DNA of 64,000 nt, taken from positions 1 to 64,000 of the forward strand of contig NZ_NFJW01000009.1 of the NCBI RefSeq assembly GCF_002160065.1. The letters are read 5' to 3'. Source of the stretch: Collinsella sp. An2 (GTDB taxonomy: Bacteria > Actinomycetota > Coriobacteriia > Coriobacteriales > Coriobacteriaceae). Position numbers and translations under genes: made by a program. The notes under the pieces are model-generated. The model saw only the letters and a list, made by a program, of their open reading frames with translations, did no database searches and was not told where the DNA came from. Positions 27,464 through 37,471 of the stretch are shown here, in pieces; the stretch's first letter is position 1; each line of letters opens with the position of its first letter.

Positions 27464-28489
27464 TCAGCCCTGCCGCATCCTCCAGGCGGTGGGGCTGAGT
27501 CCCATTTCCTGTTTGAACGCGACGTCGAAGCTCGAAGGCCGCGGGTAGCCCACCTCGCGGGCAATCTCTGCCACGGTTAGGTCGCCGATCTCGAGCAAGG
27601 CGCTGGCGTGTTGCATGCGGGTTTTGCGGATGTAGGCGCCAAGCCCCATGCCGGTCTCTTGATGAAAGGCCGCACAGAGGCGCGTCCTGCTGGTAAGCAG
27701 ATCGCGCGCAAGTGCGTCGACGGTGATCTCTCGCGAAAGGTTGCGGTCCACGAGGCGCTTGGCGCGGCGCACGAGCCGCGCCTGCTCAAACGTACCGGAG
27801 GCCCTTTCGGCGCGGTCTTGAGCCTCGTGCCAGGCGACGGCGAGCGTGACGGCATGCTGAACGCAGTGCGCGAGGTTGCGGCAGCCAACGAAGCGATTGC
27901 CAAACAGCGGCGTTATCAGACGAATCGCCTGATCGATGGGTGCGGCGCCGGCATCCTCGCAGACTACGCCCGGCTCTTCCATGATTCGGTAGGCGCACGC
28001 GCGCTCGCCCTGTTCCAAATGGTCGATCCAGCCGGGCAACAGCATGATGGACGTGGCGTTTTGGGCCGTGCCCGCCCGCATCCATCCGCAGGTCTCGACC
28101 GCCTCAAGTCCAAATGCGACCACATTGCCATACCGACGCGTCTCGCGCGGCTGTACGACGGGGCAGAGCGGAAGGCAGTCGGCGGCAAGGCTGCTCAGGC
28201 AGAGTCCGCGGAATCCCTGCTCGTAAAAACGAACATGTCGCTTGACATGGACGCGGTGGGACGTGATGGCAAAGCACCCATCTTGAAGGTAGACGAACAC
28301 CTCTGCATCGACGAGCTCGTTGGATGCGGCGCCTACCAGGACGTTGCCTCTGCGGCGCAGCTTGACGCCCAACTGTTCGACCTGCGGCTCGTAGGCGGCT
28401 GCAAGCGGTTCTGTCGATCGAAGGACGGCGGGCGCGCGGTGACATGCCGCGTCGCGGACACATCCAGCGCTCTGGACTTCTCGCATCAT
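27464..28489 (-). CDS. AraC family transcriptional regulator
   Basis: C-terminal ITVDALARDLLTSRTRLCAAFHQETGMGLGAYIRKTRMQHASALLEIGDLTVAEIAREVGYPRPSSFDVAFKQEMGLSPTAWR. Confidence 0.88.
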   Translation of the reverse strand: MMREVQSAGCVRDAACHRAPAVLRSTEPLAAAYEPQVEQLGVKLRRRGNVLVGAASNELVDAEVFVYLQDGCFAITSHRVHVKRHVRFYEQGFRGLCLSSLAADCLPLCPVVQPRETRRYGNVVAFGLEAVETCGWMRAGTAQNATSIMLLPGWIDHLEQGERACAYRIMEEPGVVCEDAGAAPIDQAIRLITPLFGNRFVGCRNLAHCVQHAVTLAVAWHEAQDRAERASGTFEQARLVRRAKRLVDRNLSREITVDALARDLLTSRTRLCAAFHQETGMGLGAYIRKTRMQHASALLEIGDLTVAEIAREVGYPRPSSFDVAFKQEMGLSPTAWRMRQG

Positions 28490-28531
28490 TGCGTTCCCGC
28501 CTTTCGAATTCGTCCCGACCTCTGTCGCAAG

Positions 28532-28545
28532 AGTTAGCTCTAACT
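28532..28545. promoter_or_regulatory. Palindrome in divergent AraC/ABC promoter region
   Basis: AGTTAG-ct-CTAACT. Confidence 0.4.
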
Positions 28546-28598
28546 TACTTGAATGATACGGTAAGGGACGCAGGAAACACAAGGAGGAAAGGACTGAT

Positions 28599-30506
28599 AT
28601 GGCTTCTGCATCACGTGCCGCTGCGGCCGAAGAGCCGCGGGCGGCCTCCATGTCGGCACCCGGGGGAGAAGGCCCCGGGGAGCGCGAACGACATGGCTCG
28701 ATCGGCCAGCTCTTGGCATTTGCGGGACCGCGGCGGGCGCTCACATACCTGGGTTGCGCTCTCTCGGCCGTCTCTATGATCATCTCGTTTGGACCGTATG
28801 TCTGCGTGTGGTTCGTGGCCCGCGACCTCATTGCTGTGGCGCCCCGCTGGACAGAGGCGACGGGCATCGCGGTCTACGGTTGGTGGGCGCTTGCATTTGC
28901 GGCGGCAAGCATCGCCGTGTACTTTTTGGCACTTATGTGCACGCATCTGGCGGCGTTTCGCTGCGCTTCCAACATGCGTAAGCAGGCGACAGAGCACCTG
29001 ATGCACACCTCGCTTGGATATTTCGACACGCATGCGTCGGGCGCGCTGCGGCGCGTCGTGGACGGCTGCGCTTCCGAGACCGAAGGGCTCCTGGCGCACA
29101 AGCTGCCCGACACAGCGGGTTCCATCGCCATGATCGTCGGCATGCTTGTGCTGTTCTTCGTGTTTGACTGGCGGCTCGGCCTTGCCTGCCTTGTCCCCGT
29201 GGCGCTTTCGCTGGTGTGCATGTTCTACATGATGGGCGGCCGCGGCATGGACTTCATGCGGCGTTATATGGGTTCGCTCGTGACCATGAACAAGACCGGC
29301 ACCGAGTATGTGCGCGGTATCCCCGTCGTAAAGGTCTTCCAGCAAACGGTCTACTCGTTCAAGGCCTTTCACGATGCCATCGATGAGTTCACCCGCCTCG
29401 CGCAGGATTATGCGGTTACATGGTGCCAGAATCCCCAGTCGTTCTCGCTGACGGTGATCAACGGCGTCGCGATGTTCTTGGTGCCCGTCGCGGTGCTGCT
29501 TGCCCCGGGCGAGACGGACCCGGTGCATTTCTTGGCAAACGTCGCGTTCTACGCCATATTCTCGGCTGTGATCCCCACCGCCATGACGCGGGTGATGTTT
29601 ATGTCCGACGCGGTCCAGACGGCGACCGATGCGCTCCAGCGTGTCAGCGAGGTGCTTGACGCCCCCGAGATCAAGGCGCCTGCCGCGCCGCAGGTACCGC
29701 AGGGCAACGATATCGTGTTCGACGATGTGTCGTTTTGCTACGAGGGGGCAGATAGCCCCGCGTTAAGCCATGTGTCCTTTACGGTTCCCGCGGGGTCGAC
29801 GGTGGCCTTGGTGGGGCCAAGCGGCGGCGGCAAGTCGACCGCGGCGTCGTTGGTGCCGCGCTTTTGGGATGCGGACGAGGGACAGGTTCGCGTGGGAGGC
29901 GTCGACGTGCGCTCTGTGGACCCGCAGGTCCTTATGGGTCGTGTGGCGTTTGTGTTCCAGGCGAACCGTCTGTTTTCCCAGAGCATCTTGGAGAATGTGC
30001 GCGCGGCTCGTCCCGACGCGCGGCGCGACGAGGTCATGGCGGCGCTTGCTGCCGCCCAGTGCGACGACATCCTGGCGAAGCTGCCGGATGGCATCGACGC
30101 GCAGGTGGGAACCGGTGGCGTCTACCTCTCGGGCGGTGAGGTCCAGCGCCTCATGCTCGCGCGCGCTATCTTGAGGGACGCGCCCATCGTGGTGCTCGAT
30201 GAGGCGACCGCCTTTGCCGACCCGGAAAACGAGGTCCTGATCCAGCGAGCGCTTGGCCGGCTTTCCCAGGGACGCACGACGCTTATGATCGCGCACCGGC
30301 TCTCCACCGTGCGCAATGCGGACAAGATCGTCGTGCTCGACCACGGACAGGTCGCAGAGCAGGGCGCCCATGAGGAGCTTGTGGCGGCGGGCGGCCTCTA
30401 TGCCCGCATGTGGGCGGACTATGAGCAGGCTGTTAGCTGGCGCATCAGGGCAAATTCTTCGGAGGAGACCTGCAGCCTGATGCCGGAGGAAGGGGGCGAT
30501 CGCTGA
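28599..30506 (+). CDS. ABC exporter-type half transporter 1 (IrtA/YbtP-like arrangement)
   Basis: TM domain + GPSGGGKST, LSGGEVQRLMLARAIL, IVVLDEAT. Confidence 0.85.
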   Translation: MASASRAAAAEEPRAASMSAPGGEGPGERERHGSIGQLLAFAGPRRALTYLGCALSAVSMIISFGPYVCVWFVARDLIAVAPRWTEATGIAVYGWWALAFAAASIAVYFLALMCTHLAAFRCASNMRKQATEHLMHTSLGYFDTHASGALRRVVDGCASETEGLLAHKLPDTAGSIAMIVGMLVLFFVFDWRLGLACLVPVALSLVCMFYMMGGRGMDFMRRYMGSLVTMNKTGTEYVRGIPVVKVFQQTVYSFKAFHDAIDEFTRLAQDYAVTWCQNPQSFSLTVINGVAMFLVPVAVLLAPGETDPVHFLANVAFYAIFSAVIPTAMTRVMFMSDAVQTATDALQRVSEVLDAPEIKAPAAPQVPQGNDIVFDDVSFCYEGADSPALSHVSFTVPAGSTVALVGPSGGGKSTAASLVPRFWDADEGQVRVGGVDVRSVDPQVLMGRVAFVFQANRLFSQSILENVRAARPDARRDEVMAALAAAQCDDILAKLPDGIDAQVGTGGVYLSGGEVQRLMLARAILRDAPIVVLDEATAFADPENEVLIQRALGRLSQGRTTLMIAHRLSTVRNADKIVVLDHGQVAEQGAHEELVAAGGLYARMWADYEQAVSWRIRANSSEETCSLMPEEGGDR

Positions 30507-32281
30507 TGTCTATCAAAGAGAGCTATGCCCTCACCGACGAGGGCGTGCGAAACGTCAAGCTTGGAGCGGTCTGGACAACCATCACGAACCTGGTGGTCTT
30601 TGCGGGTGTGGGTCTTATCTACCTGGTGATGAGCTCGCTTGCCACCGCGATGCTCGGCGAGGGCGTTGCGTCCGGCCCCGCTGCTGCCTGGGGCATCGAC
30701 CTTCTTGCCGTGCCCGCGCCCTGGCTGGTCATCCTCATGCTCGTCTACGGCGTGGTGCTCTTCGTGTGTGAGCGGTTCCAGTACTACTACCAGTACGGCG
30801 TCATCTACAAGGAAAGCGGCCGGCAGCGCATCGGTCTTGCCGAGCGCCTGCGGAAGCTCCCGCTTTCGTTCTTCGGCCGGCGCGACCTGGCCGATCTTAC
30901 CGAGACTTTGATGACCGACGTCAAGACGACCGAGCATGCCTACAGCCATGTGCTCCCCGAGCTGTACGGCGCCTATGCGACCATGATCATCGCGTTCGTG
31001 GGCTTGCTGTTCTTTGACGCGCGCCTGGCGGTGGCATCCATGTGGTCGGGGCCGGTGGCGCTGCTTCTGCTGTTTGGGGTGCGCGGCCGCCTGCAGCCGC
31101 TCATGCGCAAAACGCGCATGGCCGGCCTCCAGACCTCGGAGTTCATTCAAGAGGCGCTCGAATGCGTGCGCGAGGTGCGCGCGACCAACCAGGTCGACCG
31201 TTATCTGAAGCATATCGACGAGAGCGTCGACGCGGCCGAGCGCTGCGCGGTGCGCGCGGAGCTCATCACGGGCATATGCGTCAACGGAGCTCAGATCGTG
31301 CTGCGCCTGGGGTTCGCGACGACCTTGCTCGCCGGTGCGCTGTTTGTTGCCGACGGCAGCTGCGACTTCCTCACGCTGTTCTGTTTCCTAGTTGTGGTGT
31401 CGCGCATCTACGCACCCTTTGACCAGGCGCTTATGCTCATTGCCGAGCTGTTCTCCGCGCGCACGGCGGCGGCTCGCATGAAGAGCTTCTACGAGGAGCC
31501 CCTGGCGGAGGGAGGCCGGTCCTACGAGCCGGCAGGCCACGACGTGAGGTTCGAGCATGTGAGCTTCGCATACGACCGCGGCGCCGAGCAGGTGCTCACG
31601 GACGTCTCCTTTACCGCGCGCGAGGGCGAGGTGACGGCGCTGGTCGGTCCCAGCGGCTCAGGCAAATCCACGTGCTCCAAGCTTGCCTGCCGCTTCTGGG
31701 ATGCCGATGCGGGTACCGTCTGCGTGGGCGGCGTCGATGTGTCGACGGTCGACCCCGAGCTGCTGCTGCGCGATTTTGCGGTGGTGTTCCAGGACGTCCT
31801 GCTGTTCGATGACACCGTGGTGGGCAACATTCGCTTGGGTCGGCGCGACGCGACCGACGAGGAGGTGCTCGCGGCGGCGCGGGCGGCGAACTGCGACGAG
31901 TTCGTGCTGCGCATGCCGGAGGGCTACCAGACCATGATCGGCGAGAACGGGTCCAAGCTGTCAGGAGGGGAGCGGCAACGCATTTCCATCGCCCGCGCGC
32001 TCCTCAAGAACGCTCCGATCGTGTTGCTTGACGAGGCGACGGCGAGCCTTGACGTCGAGAACGAGACGCAGGTCCAGGAGGCGCTGTCGAGGCTGCTTGC
32101 GGGCAAGACCGTCATGGTGATCGCCCACCGTATGCGCACCGTGGAAGGGGCCGACAAGGTGGTCGTCCTCGACGGCGGGCGCGTGGTCGAGCAGGGATCG
32201 CCCTCCGAGCTCATGGCAGCAGACGGGCTCTTTGCCCGCATGGTGCGCCTGCAGCGCGAAAGCGAAGGCTGGACTCTGTAG
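30506..32281 (+). CDS. ABC exporter-type half transporter 2 (IrtB/YbtQ-like arrangement)
   Basis: TM domain + GPSGSGKST, LSGGERQRISIARALL, IVLLDEATASLD; 1-nt overlap with upstream gene. Confidence 0.85.
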   Translation: MSIKESYALTDEGVRNVKLGAVWTTITNLVVFAGVGLIYLVMSSLATAMLGEGVASGPAAAWGIDLLAVPAPWLVILMLVYGVVLFVCERFQYYYQYGVIYKESGRQRIGLAERLRKLPLSFFGRRDLADLTETLMTDVKTTEHAYSHVLPELYGAYATMIIAFVGLLFFDARLAVASMWSGPVALLLLFGVRGRLQPLMRKTRMAGLQTSEFIQEALECVREVRATNQVDRYLKHIDESVDAAERCAVRAELITGICVNGAQIVLRLGFATTLLAGALFVADGSCDFLTLFCFLVVVSRIYAPFDQALMLIAELFSARTAAARMKSFYEEPLAEGGRSYEPAGHDVRFEHVSFAYDRGAEQVLTDVSFTAREGEVTALVGPSGSGKSTCSKLACRFWDADAGTVCVGGVDVSTVDPELLLRDFAVVFQDVLLFDDTVVGNIRLGRRDATDEEVLAAARAANCDEFVLRMPEGYQTMIGENGSKLSGGERQRISIARALLKNAPIVLLDEATASLDVENETQVQEALSRLLAGKTVMVIAHRMRTVEGADKVVVLDGGRVVEQGSPSELMAADGLFARMVRLQRESEGWTL

Positions 32282-32295
32282 ACCCCGCATGTGAT

Positions 32296-32342
32296 ACATC
32301 CCCAGGGCAAACGGCCATGGTGACCGGGTGTCCTGGGGATGT
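32296..32342. terminator. Bidirectional terminator-like hairpin between convergent genes
   Basis: ACATCCCCAGG ... CCTGGGGATGT. Confidence 0.6.
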
Positions 32343-32385
32343 TGCCGTAGCTGTTTGATTGAGATGCCCGGGCGCCGCGGACGCA

Positions 32386-32985
32386 CTACATGCCGGGAAA
32401 GCCCGTCTGCCGCAGCGCCTCGTACAGCACGATTGCCGCCGCGTTTGACAGGTTGAGTGCGCTGATGCGGTAGTCCTCGGGGTCGATGAAGTTCCCGCAG
32501 ATGTCTTGGCGGTGCAGCGCCTCATGGCTGGGATGGGTGTCCGCTCCGCTCGCGGCGGCCCAGTCGTGGGCGTTTGCCAGCGAGGTCTCGTCGGGCAGCA
32601 TGGGGATGCGCTCGCAGCATGTGGGGTGTGCGGCCAGCAGCTCCTCGGGGATGCCGGAGCTCTCCTTGCCCAGGATCAGATAGTCTCCGTCGCGGTAGGT
32701 GGCCTCGGAATAGATGCGAGCGGCCTTTTTGGTCAGCAGGTGCAGGCGTGCCTCTGAACCCGGTGTCGTAAGGCCGCAGCGCTGCATGAAGTCGTCCCAG
32801 CTGTCGTAGACGGTCACGTCGAGGTTGTGCCAATAGCCGAGTCCCGCACGGTGCAGGGCTCGGTCGTCCAGCGAAAAGCCGAGCGGGCGGATGAGGTGCA
32901 GGCGCGTTCCCGTCACCACGCAGGTGCGGCCGATGTTTCCCGTGTTGGCGGGAATCTCGGGTTCGAAGAGTACGAGGTTGAACAT
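32386..32985 (-). CDS. trmL: tRNA (cytidine(34)-2'-O)-methyltransferase
   Basis: MFNLVLFEPEIPANTGNIGRTC...LGKESSGIPEELL...ALNLSNAAAIVLYEALRQTGF SPOUT motifs. Confidence 0.92.
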   Translation of the reverse strand: MFNLVLFEPEIPANTGNIGRTCVVTGTRLHLIRPLGFSLDDRALHRAGLGYWHNLDVTVYDSWDDFMQRCGLTTPGSEARLHLLTKKAARIYSEATYRDGDYLILGKESSGIPEELLAAHPTCCERIPMLPDETSLANAHDWAAASGADTHPSHEALHRQDICGNFIDPEDYRISALNLSNAAAIVLYEALRQTGFPGM

Positions 32986-33002
32986 ACATGCTCCTTGGCT
33001 CG

Positions 33003-33165
33003 CCATTGGGGACGGGTACATATGACAGATTTTGCCAATGGGGACGGGTACGGTTGGCAACAATTTGCCAGCTGTGGCCATTGAGCCATTGGGTGTGCCA
33101 TTGGGGACGGGTACAGATGGCAACACTGTTGGCAACATCTGGCCGCGGTCGGTCCCCGTTGGCTG
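33003..33165. repeat. Interspersed TGGGGACGGGTAC repeat (3 copies plus derivatives)
   Basis: cATTGGGGACGGGTACatatgac / cAATGGGGACGGGTACggttggcaacaattTGCC / cATTGGGGACGGGTACagaTGGCAACActgtTGGCAACA. Confidence 0.75.
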
Positions 33166-33412
33166 GGCAGCCGGCGCGTGAGGCGGCGTCCTTTCTGGCG
33201 TGCGGTTCATTCTACGCCGAGGGACACGCTCGTTCGCAGGAGAATGCGGCGCTCGCAAGCGAGGAGCCCGCACGCCCGGTTTCCTAACACAATCTTTACG
33301 CGCTATATACCGGCAAGCATCATTTTTCCAGTAGGTTGGACCTATATCGAGCGGCGCGCGACCCGTCATGCGCCGGAAAGGTGAGGACGGACGGGATTCG
33401 GGAGGACGAGCG

Positions 33413-34471
33413 ATGGCACGGCCGCGCTTCGAGGCACATGGGATATCGCCGGGCACCCTGTATCGGATGCAGGACCATACGCAGAGCGATCGCAAGACGC
33501 TCGCCGTAGTCTTCTGCATCGCCGCGGCGGTCATCCTGTGCGGCGTGATGCTCGCCCGCGTGCTGCCAGCGTCTGCGGGAGGGGTCGTTGCGGCCGGTAC
33601 CCTTGTGGCTGCGTTCACGGCGGCGGCAGCGGCGGCCCGCGCCCTCCTGCGTCCGCGCCGGCGCGCCTGTGCCAGCGTGCTGCCCCAGGTCATGAGCGAG
33701 CTGTATCCCGACTTCTCCTTCGACGCCTCGGCCGGCCCGGACCAGATTCGAGAGCGCCTGCCGCAGCGAGTGCTCAACCTGGTCGATGGCGTCGCGGCAT
33801 ATGAGGGAACGCTCTGTCGACGCACGCCCCAAGGAGACATTCGCATCTATGCGGTCGAGGCGCGCAGCGGCTCGGACGCCACCGGCGCTTTGCGGCAGCA
33901 TCTGGTCTACGAGCTGCGCGCCCCGCTTTCGCTGGCTTCGACGCGCGGCGGCTTCGTCGAGGTGTCCGACCGTCGTCCGTCCTGCGACGGGAGCCTGCGC
34001 GATCGGCTCGCTGCCGCGGCTCAAGGCCTGGCAAGCGATATCGCGACCCTGTTGCCTGGCGAGGCATCGGGCTTCGGCAAGGCTCCGGGCAGCTGGCTGC
34101 ATTTTCGCTCCGACACGCCCGATCGAGCGCACGCCGTGCTCACTGCTTCGGTCATACAGGCGCTTGAGCGCTATTTCGAGACATGCCGGCTTCATGCGCC
34201 CGCCTTGCGGCCCGGCATCGTGGTGTTTGCCGAGAACATGCTCTATGTGGTGGTGCCCGACGCCACGCTTGCCCTGGAAGGAGCGTCCTGGCGCCCGCCG
34301 ACCGAGGCTTCGATCAACGGAAACGCGGCCATGGTCTGCCGCAGGCTCGAGGCGATCGCTGCACTTGCGGCACATATAGACTGCGGGCCGGCCCGCGACG
34401 CGAAAGGCGTCGCCAGACCGACCCGTCTTGTTCCTATGTCGCCGCGCGACCCGTCGCCGGCTCGGCGCTAA
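33413..34471 (+). CDS. Hypothetical membrane-anchored protein (DUF3137-like features)
   Basis: Two N-terminal TM segments, long soluble region; RBS GGGAGGA. Confidence 0.55.
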   Translation: MARPRFEAHGISPGTLYRMQDHTQSDRKTLAVVFCIAAAVILCGVMLARVLPASAGGVVAAGTLVAAFTAAAAAARALLRPRRRACASVLPQVMSELYPDFSFDASAGPDQIRERLPQRVLNLVDGVAAYEGTLCRRTPQGDIRIYAVEARSGSDATGALRQHLVYELRAPLSLASTRGGFVEVSDRRPSCDGSLRDRLAAAAQGLASDIATLLPGEASGFGKAPGSWLHFRSDTPDRAHAVLTASVIQALERYFETCRLHAPALRPGIVVFAENMLYVVVPDATLALEGASWRPPTEASINGNAAMVCRRLEAIAALAAHIDCGPARDAKGVARPTRLVPMSPRDPSPARR

Positions 34472-34545
34472 GTTCACGGCTCGGCGCTAAGTTCAGCGTG
34501 GAGCCGTGGACACGCCGGCAGCAGTCCGCGGCGCGTCCCTCTGTG

Positions 34546-37137
34546 CTAGCAGGTGGCGCCGCCCTTGACCTCCTTCTTCAGGATGGCGTCCTTGTCGATA
34601 GGGGCCGTGAGCAGCTTCTCCTGGACATAGTCAAAGCCCAGGCGCGCAATGGTGTCGCTCAGGCGCTCGCCGCTCTTGCCCTCGTCGCGGAAGAACAGGA
34701 TGGCACGCTCAACCACGTCCATGACCTCTTCCTCGCTCGTGAAGATCTTGTCCAGTGCCTGGCCGTGTGCGGTCTTTTTGCCCCAGCGGCCACCGACGTA
34801 GACCTTGTAGCCCTGGCCGCCTTCGGTCACGGCGTCGAACGGGCAGGTGCTAATGCAGCGCCCGCAGTGGTTGCACAGTTCTTCGTCGATTGCGATCTTG
34901 CCGTTCTCGGCAATGTGCGCGTCGCCCATGGGGCAGGATTCGACGACCTGGCAGACCTTGCAGCCGCGGCATGCGCTCGCGTCGATCTGCGGGATGCGCT
35001 GGCCCACGATGCCCAGGTCGTTGAGGTCGGGCTTCACGCACATGTTGGGGCAGCCGCCCACGGCGATTTTGAACTTGTGCGGCAGCTCGACACCGTGGTA
35101 GCCCACATAGAAGCGCTCATGCAGCTTCTCGGAGAGGTCGAAGGTGTCGATGAGGCCGTACTGGCAGGTCGTGCCCTTGCAGCTTACGACGGGCCGCACC
35201 TTGGAGCCGGTGCCGCCGGCATCCAGGCCATGCTCCTGCAGGAAGTCGATGCAGGCGGGAATGTTGTCGTAGGACACGCCTTGAATCTCGAGCGTCAGGC
35301 GCGTGGTCATGGTGACCTCGCCGGAACCAAACTGCTCGCTCGCGTCGGCGACGACCTTCTGCTCGGCTGCGGTGAGCTTGCCGTTGCGCGTGATCACACG
35401 GACGTTGAACACGTCGTCGAAGCGCTTGTCCTGCAGGCAGCCCAGGCCCTTCAGGCGCTTGATCTCGGATGCGGGGAGCTTCTTGCCGCGGCGCGGCACG
35501 CGCACCTCGTTGAAGGTCGCGCCGCCCTCAAGCACCCGCGTGGCGGTGTAGCCCGCGGCCTTAAGACGATTCTGGGCGAAGTAGCCGCGCTTGCCCTTGG
35601 CGCACACAAGCAGCACCTTGGCGTCGCGGTCGATGCCCTCGATGCCGTCCGGCCCAATGCTCGCCAGGTTCACCCAGCGGGCGCCGGGAATCGTGGGCTC
35701 GGGCAGGACGTCGATGACCTCGTAGTCCTTCGCCTCGCCAGCCGCGTACTGCGCGGGGGTGAAGGTCTCAAAGCGGCCGGCAAGCTTGTTTTCCAGGATG
35801 TAGCAGCAGGTCACCAGCGGATGGATCGCCGTCGAGAACGGCGGGGCATAGCTGAAGTCCATGAGGTCGAGGTCTTCGATCGCAAGCTTCTGGTAGATGG
35901 CCACGACCGCGACGTCGCACACCTTGTCGACGGCTCCGGCGCCAAATACCTGCACGCCGAGCATACGGTGGGAGGAGGCGTCGGCGATGAGCTTGATATA
36001 GAAGCTCGAAGCTCCCGGATAGTAATGGGCCTTGTCATCCACGATGGCGACGACGCTTGCGGGCTCGAAGCCGGCTTCACGCGCCTGGCCCTCGGTGAGG
36101 CCGGTGCGTCCGCCGTTGAGTGTGGCCGAAAGCTTCACCACGCCGGTTCCCAAGACGCCGGGATAGGAGGTCGGGGTTCCGGTGAGGGTCTTCGCAAGGG
36201 CGCGCGCAGAGATGTTTGCCGTCGAGCCCATGGCGCTCCACTGGGGCTTGCCGGTGATGGCGTTGCGAACCTCGGCGCAGTCGCCGGCGGCATAGACGTC
36301 GGCGAGGTTGGTCTGCATGTACTCATCGACGAGAATCGTGCCCTTGAACATCTCGATGCCAGAGCCCTCGAGCCATGCGGTCGCGGGGCGGATGCCGATG
36401 GCAAGCACGACGACGTCGGCCGGAAGGGTTCCGTTGGCGCATTCGACGGCCACGGCGCGCGCGGCGGCCTCGCCCTGGCCGGCCTTGATGCCGGAGAGCG
36501 CGCACGAGGTCATGACGCGCATGCCGCCGGCCTTGAGCTGACGCGTCGCCCAGGCGGCCATCTCGGGGTCGAAGGCGTTCGGCATGATTTGCGAGGCGGC
36601 GTCGATGACCGTGACGGCAAGGCCGCGCGCCTGGAGGTTCTCGGCGACCTCGAGTCCGATGAAGCCGGCGCCCACCACGACGGCCTTGCGGCAGGAGCGC
36701 TCCTCAACATAGGAGCGGATGGCCTCGGCGTCGTCGGGGGTGCGGACGCAGAAGACGCCCGCAAGGTCGGTGCCCGGCACCGGGGGCACGAAGGGGGAGG
36801 CACCGGTCGCTATGACGAGCTTGTCGTAGGATTCGGTTCCCGTCGTGCCGTCCGCCCTGCGCACGGAGACGGTTTTCGCCGCCGCATCGAGCCCCGTGGC
36901 CTCGACGCCCGTCTCGACGGACACGCCGGTAAGGCCCTCGTACTTGGCGGGCGTGTTTACGATGAGCTCGTCGCGCGTCTCGATGCTCCCGCCGATGTAA
37001 TAGGGCAGGCCGCAGCCGGCATAGGAGATGTCGGCATCTCGGGTGATGACGCGCACGTCGGCCGTGCGGTCGCAGCGCTTGATCTTGGCTGCCGCCTTGG
37101 TGCCGGCGGCCACGCCGCCGACGATCAGGTACTTCAT
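34546..37137 (-). CDS. Fusion: CoA-disulfide-reductase-like FAD oxidoreductase + rhodanese + siroheme/4Fe-4S sulfite (nitrite) reductase-like domain
   Basis: N-term MKYLIVGGVAAGTKAAAKIKR...DISYAGCGLPYYIGG; middle VLLVCAKGKRGYFAQNRLKAAGY; C-term CKGTTCQYGLIDTF...GGCPNMCVKPDLNDLGIVGQ...CRGCKVCQVVESCPMGDA...CNHCGRCISTCPFDAV. Confidence 0.88.
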   Translation of the reverse strand: MKYLIVGGVAAGTKAAAKIKRCDRTADVRVITRDADISYAGCGLPYYIGGSIETRDELIVNTPAKYEGLTGVSVETGVEATGLDAAAKTVSVRRADGTTGTESYDKLVIATGASPFVPPVPGTDLAGVFCVRTPDDAEAIRSYVEERSCRKAVVVGAGFIGLEVAENLQARGLAVTVIDAASQIMPNAFDPEMAAWATRQLKAGGMRVMTSCALSGIKAGQGEAAARAVAVECANGTLPADVVVLAIGIRPATAWLEGSGIEMFKGTILVDEYMQTNLADVYAAGDCAEVRNAITGKPQWSAMGSTANISARALAKTLTGTPTSYPGVLGTGVVKLSATLNGGRTGLTEGQAREAGFEPASVVAIVDDKAHYYPGASSFYIKLIADASSHRMLGVQVFGAGAVDKVCDVAVVAIYQKLAIEDLDLMDFSYAPPFSTAIHPLVTCCYILENKLAGRFETFTPAQYAAGEAKDYEVIDVLPEPTIPGARWVNLASIGPDGIEGIDRDAKVLLVCAKGKRGYFAQNRLKAAGYTATRVLEGGATFNEVRVPRRGKKLPASEIKRLKGLGCLQDKRFDDVFNVRVITRNGKLTAAEQKVVADASEQFGSGEVTMTTRLTLEIQGVSYDNIPACIDFLQEHGLDAGGTGSKVRPVVSCKGTTCQYGLIDTFDLSEKLHERFYVGYHGVELPHKFKIAVGGCPNMCVKPDLNDLGIVGQRIPQIDASACRGCKVCQVVESCPMGDAHIAENGKIAIDEELCNHCGRCISTCPFDAVTEGGQGYKVYVGGRWGKKTAHGQALDKIFTSEEEVMDVVERAILFFRDEGKSGERLSDTIARLGFDYVQEKLLTAPIDKDAILKKEVKGGATC

Positions 37138-37378
37138 GCAGATCCCCTCTCATGTCTGTGCGCCGCGCGGGCGCAACGTCTACCTCCATGGTAGGGCTGT
37201 CTGGGCTGGGCCGCATCGTGTTTTACGGCGACGGGTGAAGAATACCCGCGGAGGGGTTCTTTGCCGGCGCCTCACTCCGTCGAATGCCCGTTGTGCGAGA
37301 ATGATGCCGAAGGGCGATCAGCGTATCTTCGACGGCCGGCGTGCGGCGAGGATGCGCATCAAGCGAAAAGAGGGGGCC

Positions 37379-37471
37379 ATGGCGTTCGTGTATTCTGCCG
37401 GCTGCGGCGCAGCCGAGCTCATCGCAGGCGAGCGCGCGGACAGCGCCCTCGAGAACGCGGGGAGACGCTGA
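37379..37471 (+). CDS. Possible 30-aa small ORF coupled to downstream siroheme gene
   Basis: MAFVYSAGCGAAELIAGERADSALENAGRR*; TGATG overlap with next start; AGAGGGGG upstream. Confidence 0.3.
   Translation: MAFVYSAGCGAAELIAGERADSALENAGRR

Noticed and set aside
30419-31213. 264-aa minus-strand ORF
   Set aside because: Antisense to the two ABC half-transporter genes; no motif.
34183-37194. 1003-aa plus-strand ORF
   Set aside because: Antisense to the well-supported reductase fusion; a GC-rich shadow ORF with no recognisable domain.
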